This document shows, in pieces, positions 62,260 through 64,000 of a DNA stretch of 64,000 nt. Every line of letters starts with the position of its first letter. The stretch's first letter is position 1. The stretch covers positions 11,538,348 to 11,602,347 of the forward strand of contig CAIIXF020000006.1 of NCBI GenBank assembly GCA_903813345.2, written 5' to 3'. The notes beneath the pieces were generated by a model. It worked only from the letters and a program-made list of their open reading frames with translations. It had not been told where the DNA came from and did not search any database. The position numbers and the translations under genes were made by a program. This DNA comes from Owenia fusiformis. Taxonomy: Eukaryota; Annelida; Polychaeta; Sabellida; Oweniidae.

Positions 62260-63150
62260 GTTAAACTATATGATACTTCATCCAGATCAAGTATCGCAAT
62301 CAAGCCCGTTCTATTTTTAAATTTTCTATGACTCTAATAGCTAGTCCATTAGTAAATGGTTAATAACATATCCAGGTAGCACTGTTAAGTTGAAGAAATT
62401 CAAGGTTTCTGTTTTATTTCGATCCTCTTTAGTAGCTATAAATTGTTCATGTTACAAATTAGATCATGTTCAGTTACCATGGTTTCCAAGTACAATATAC
62501 TCCCAAACATTATCATGAATATGTACAGCTTTCTTTCTCACATTTGTCATATTATGGAAAACAATGAATTATTTTTCTTCAGTTTTCACATTTACTAATG
62601 GGTTGAGCTAGTTTTGTAGTCATAGAACATTAATAAAACACATGGTCTCTTTATTATGAAGACTTTGCCCACAATGTCCCTACAATCCACTGTCATTTAT
62701 GTGTAGCAGTATGTTCGAAAGATTTTTTATAATTATCAACAAAATATTTTCGTCTTTTTGTAGTCGCAAAAATGAAAATACTTTCTAAAGTTAAAACACA
62801 TTCTATACAATTTGCTTAATTTATATACCCTTCATAATAAAATATAACTTACAGGATAGATGTAGGTGATGTAAAATTCAAACTCCCGTCTCAATGAAAT
62901 AATATTCCAGATCTCTGATATAATACATGTATATAATACAATGTACAAGCAAGACCAACAAAGACAACAGTGAAGCCGTAATATTTGTAACATTATATAT
63001 CAAATTAATTTGAGCCTCCAGAAAAACCATTGAGATAGAAGAAGCTATATAGATTAATATATCCTATGACTTCAGCATATTTGCTGTTAGAAAAGAAGCC
63101 ACAACGTTATTGGTATATTTCTCTCCCCGTAGGTATATATGATGCCTATA
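62260..63150. other. No gene recognised
   Basis: AT-rich flank between the 57-bp array and the mariner-type MITE. I see no exon or repeat of note. Confidence 0.45.
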
Positions 63151-63526
63151 CAGGGTGATCCAAAAAGTGAACCCTTGCAACAAGCTATATCTCATATATT
63201 AATGGGCTAGTATTCTCAAGTACATGTTTTCGAGGAAGGTCTAAAGGTTTTGTGGGTACCATAAAGGTCACTCAGCCTAAGGTCTTACAGAAGATACCTG
63301 GTATCAACTGACATGTCTGATTTCTGGATGATCTGCTCAATCCATGGTCAACAGTTCTGGATAACTGCTGCAATATGAATGTTGAAGTTGTTCACTGCTC
63401 TCTCCAGCTTATCTTGTTATTGGGTATTTTGTTTTTCTAATGTGATTAGCGAGAATATTAGCCCATTACTGCCAGTAATAACTGGAAATAGCTTGTTGCA
63501 AGTGTTCATTTTTTTGGACCACCCTG
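63151..63526. mobile_element. 376-bp mariner-type MITE
   Basis: TIRs of about 42 bp: CAGGGTGATCCAAAAAGTGA on the left and, in reverse complement, CAGGGTGGTCCAAAAAAATG on the right, both continuing to TTGCAACAAGCTAT. Flanked by TA (63149-63150, 63527-63528). No transposase. CAGGGTG...CCAAAAA ends are typical of mariner-type elements. Confidence 0.88.
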
Positions 63527-63528
63527 TA

Positions 63529-64000
63529 TATAGTTTACAATATGGTTTGTCTTAAAGGGCTAGTTTCCCCTCCAAATGTCCTGCAAACCTTTTATGTTTG
63601 AAACTATTTTTCAACAATTAACGAAGTTGATTCTTAATAACTTAAATAGCACATGGTCCAATATGGGAGTATATGTTGCAAAATCTTTTGAGGGAAGTGT
63701 ATTTTTATTTTATTCCATGCTTCAGACTTACTAGCCTAATACAGCTTAAAGCATTTCATTTGATCTTCTGACATTTACTATTTGTAGCATTTTTCAATTA
63801 TTGGCAATTTGATAGCTTTTAAGAATGACTAGAGACATGAAGGTCTAATGCCTGTCTGCAACGCATCCATCTTAGGTATACAGACTCACTGTCCATATCT
63901 GTGCACCATCTATTTTGTTGTAAAACCATTGTGGCGTAAAAAGGCAATAAATTCCATTTGACCTTTTGCATAATAATATTAATAGATTTAACAATCCTAA
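63529..64000. other. Window end, no gene recognised
   Basis: AT-rich sequence to the right edge; no exon with STAC C1-type cysteine spacing is seen on the minus strand. Confidence 0.4.

Overview
This is animal nuclear DNA: AT-rich, with genes split by GT-AG introns, a nuclear-type tRNA and many small DNA transposons. No bacterial or viral gene organisation is visible. The repeat style (AAGGTCA-rich satellites, Crypton-like fragments, pogo- and mariner-type MITEs, 'multi-frame-open' minisatellites) suggests a marine invertebrate. A mollusc or another lophotrochozoan is my guess, and it is not proven.

Layout. (1) 1-1610: 5' flank with no gene seen. (2) 1611-18303, plus strand: a complete 14-exon APC/C subunit 2 gene (ANAPC2), 790 codons, with every splice phase consistent. 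Its introns hold a foldback repeat, a G-rich minisatellite, several TIR elements, a mariner relic and one intact tRNA-His with two broken copies on the opposite strand. (3) 18304-25369: the region between two convergent genes, dominated by a 54-bp minisatellite that was split by two insertions. (4) 25370-56568, minus strand: the 3' part of a STAC-family gene (SH3 and cysteine-rich adaptor of voltage-gated calcium channels). Eleven exons lead to two SH3 domains and a stop, and there is one probable alternative terminal exon. The C1-domain exons must lie beyond the right edge. Its introns hold MITEs, a Crypton-like fragment with a 180-bp palindrome, and a 3.9-kb AT-rich TIR element nested in an older repeat. 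(5) 56569-64000: upstream intron or flank of that gene, with a 57-bp minisatellite and a mariner-type MITE.

The two genes have no evident functional link: one encodes a cell-cycle ubiquitin-ligase scaffold, the other a calcium-channel adaptor.

The most unusual signal cuts across both genes. Several tandem repeats have a functional gene boundary as their repeat unit: a 5' splice site (10102-10316, four donors 21 nt apart; 49500-50010, 35-bp units), a duplicated donor at 11235/11380, a 3' splice site (16658-17645, 14 acceptors 70 nt apart) and the stop-codon region (24990-25395, 39-bp units). In addition, two MITEs sit within about 15 bp of 5' splice sites. I suggest that minisatellites here are born at exon edges and create ladders of decoy splice sites. 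This is an inference from sequence alone.
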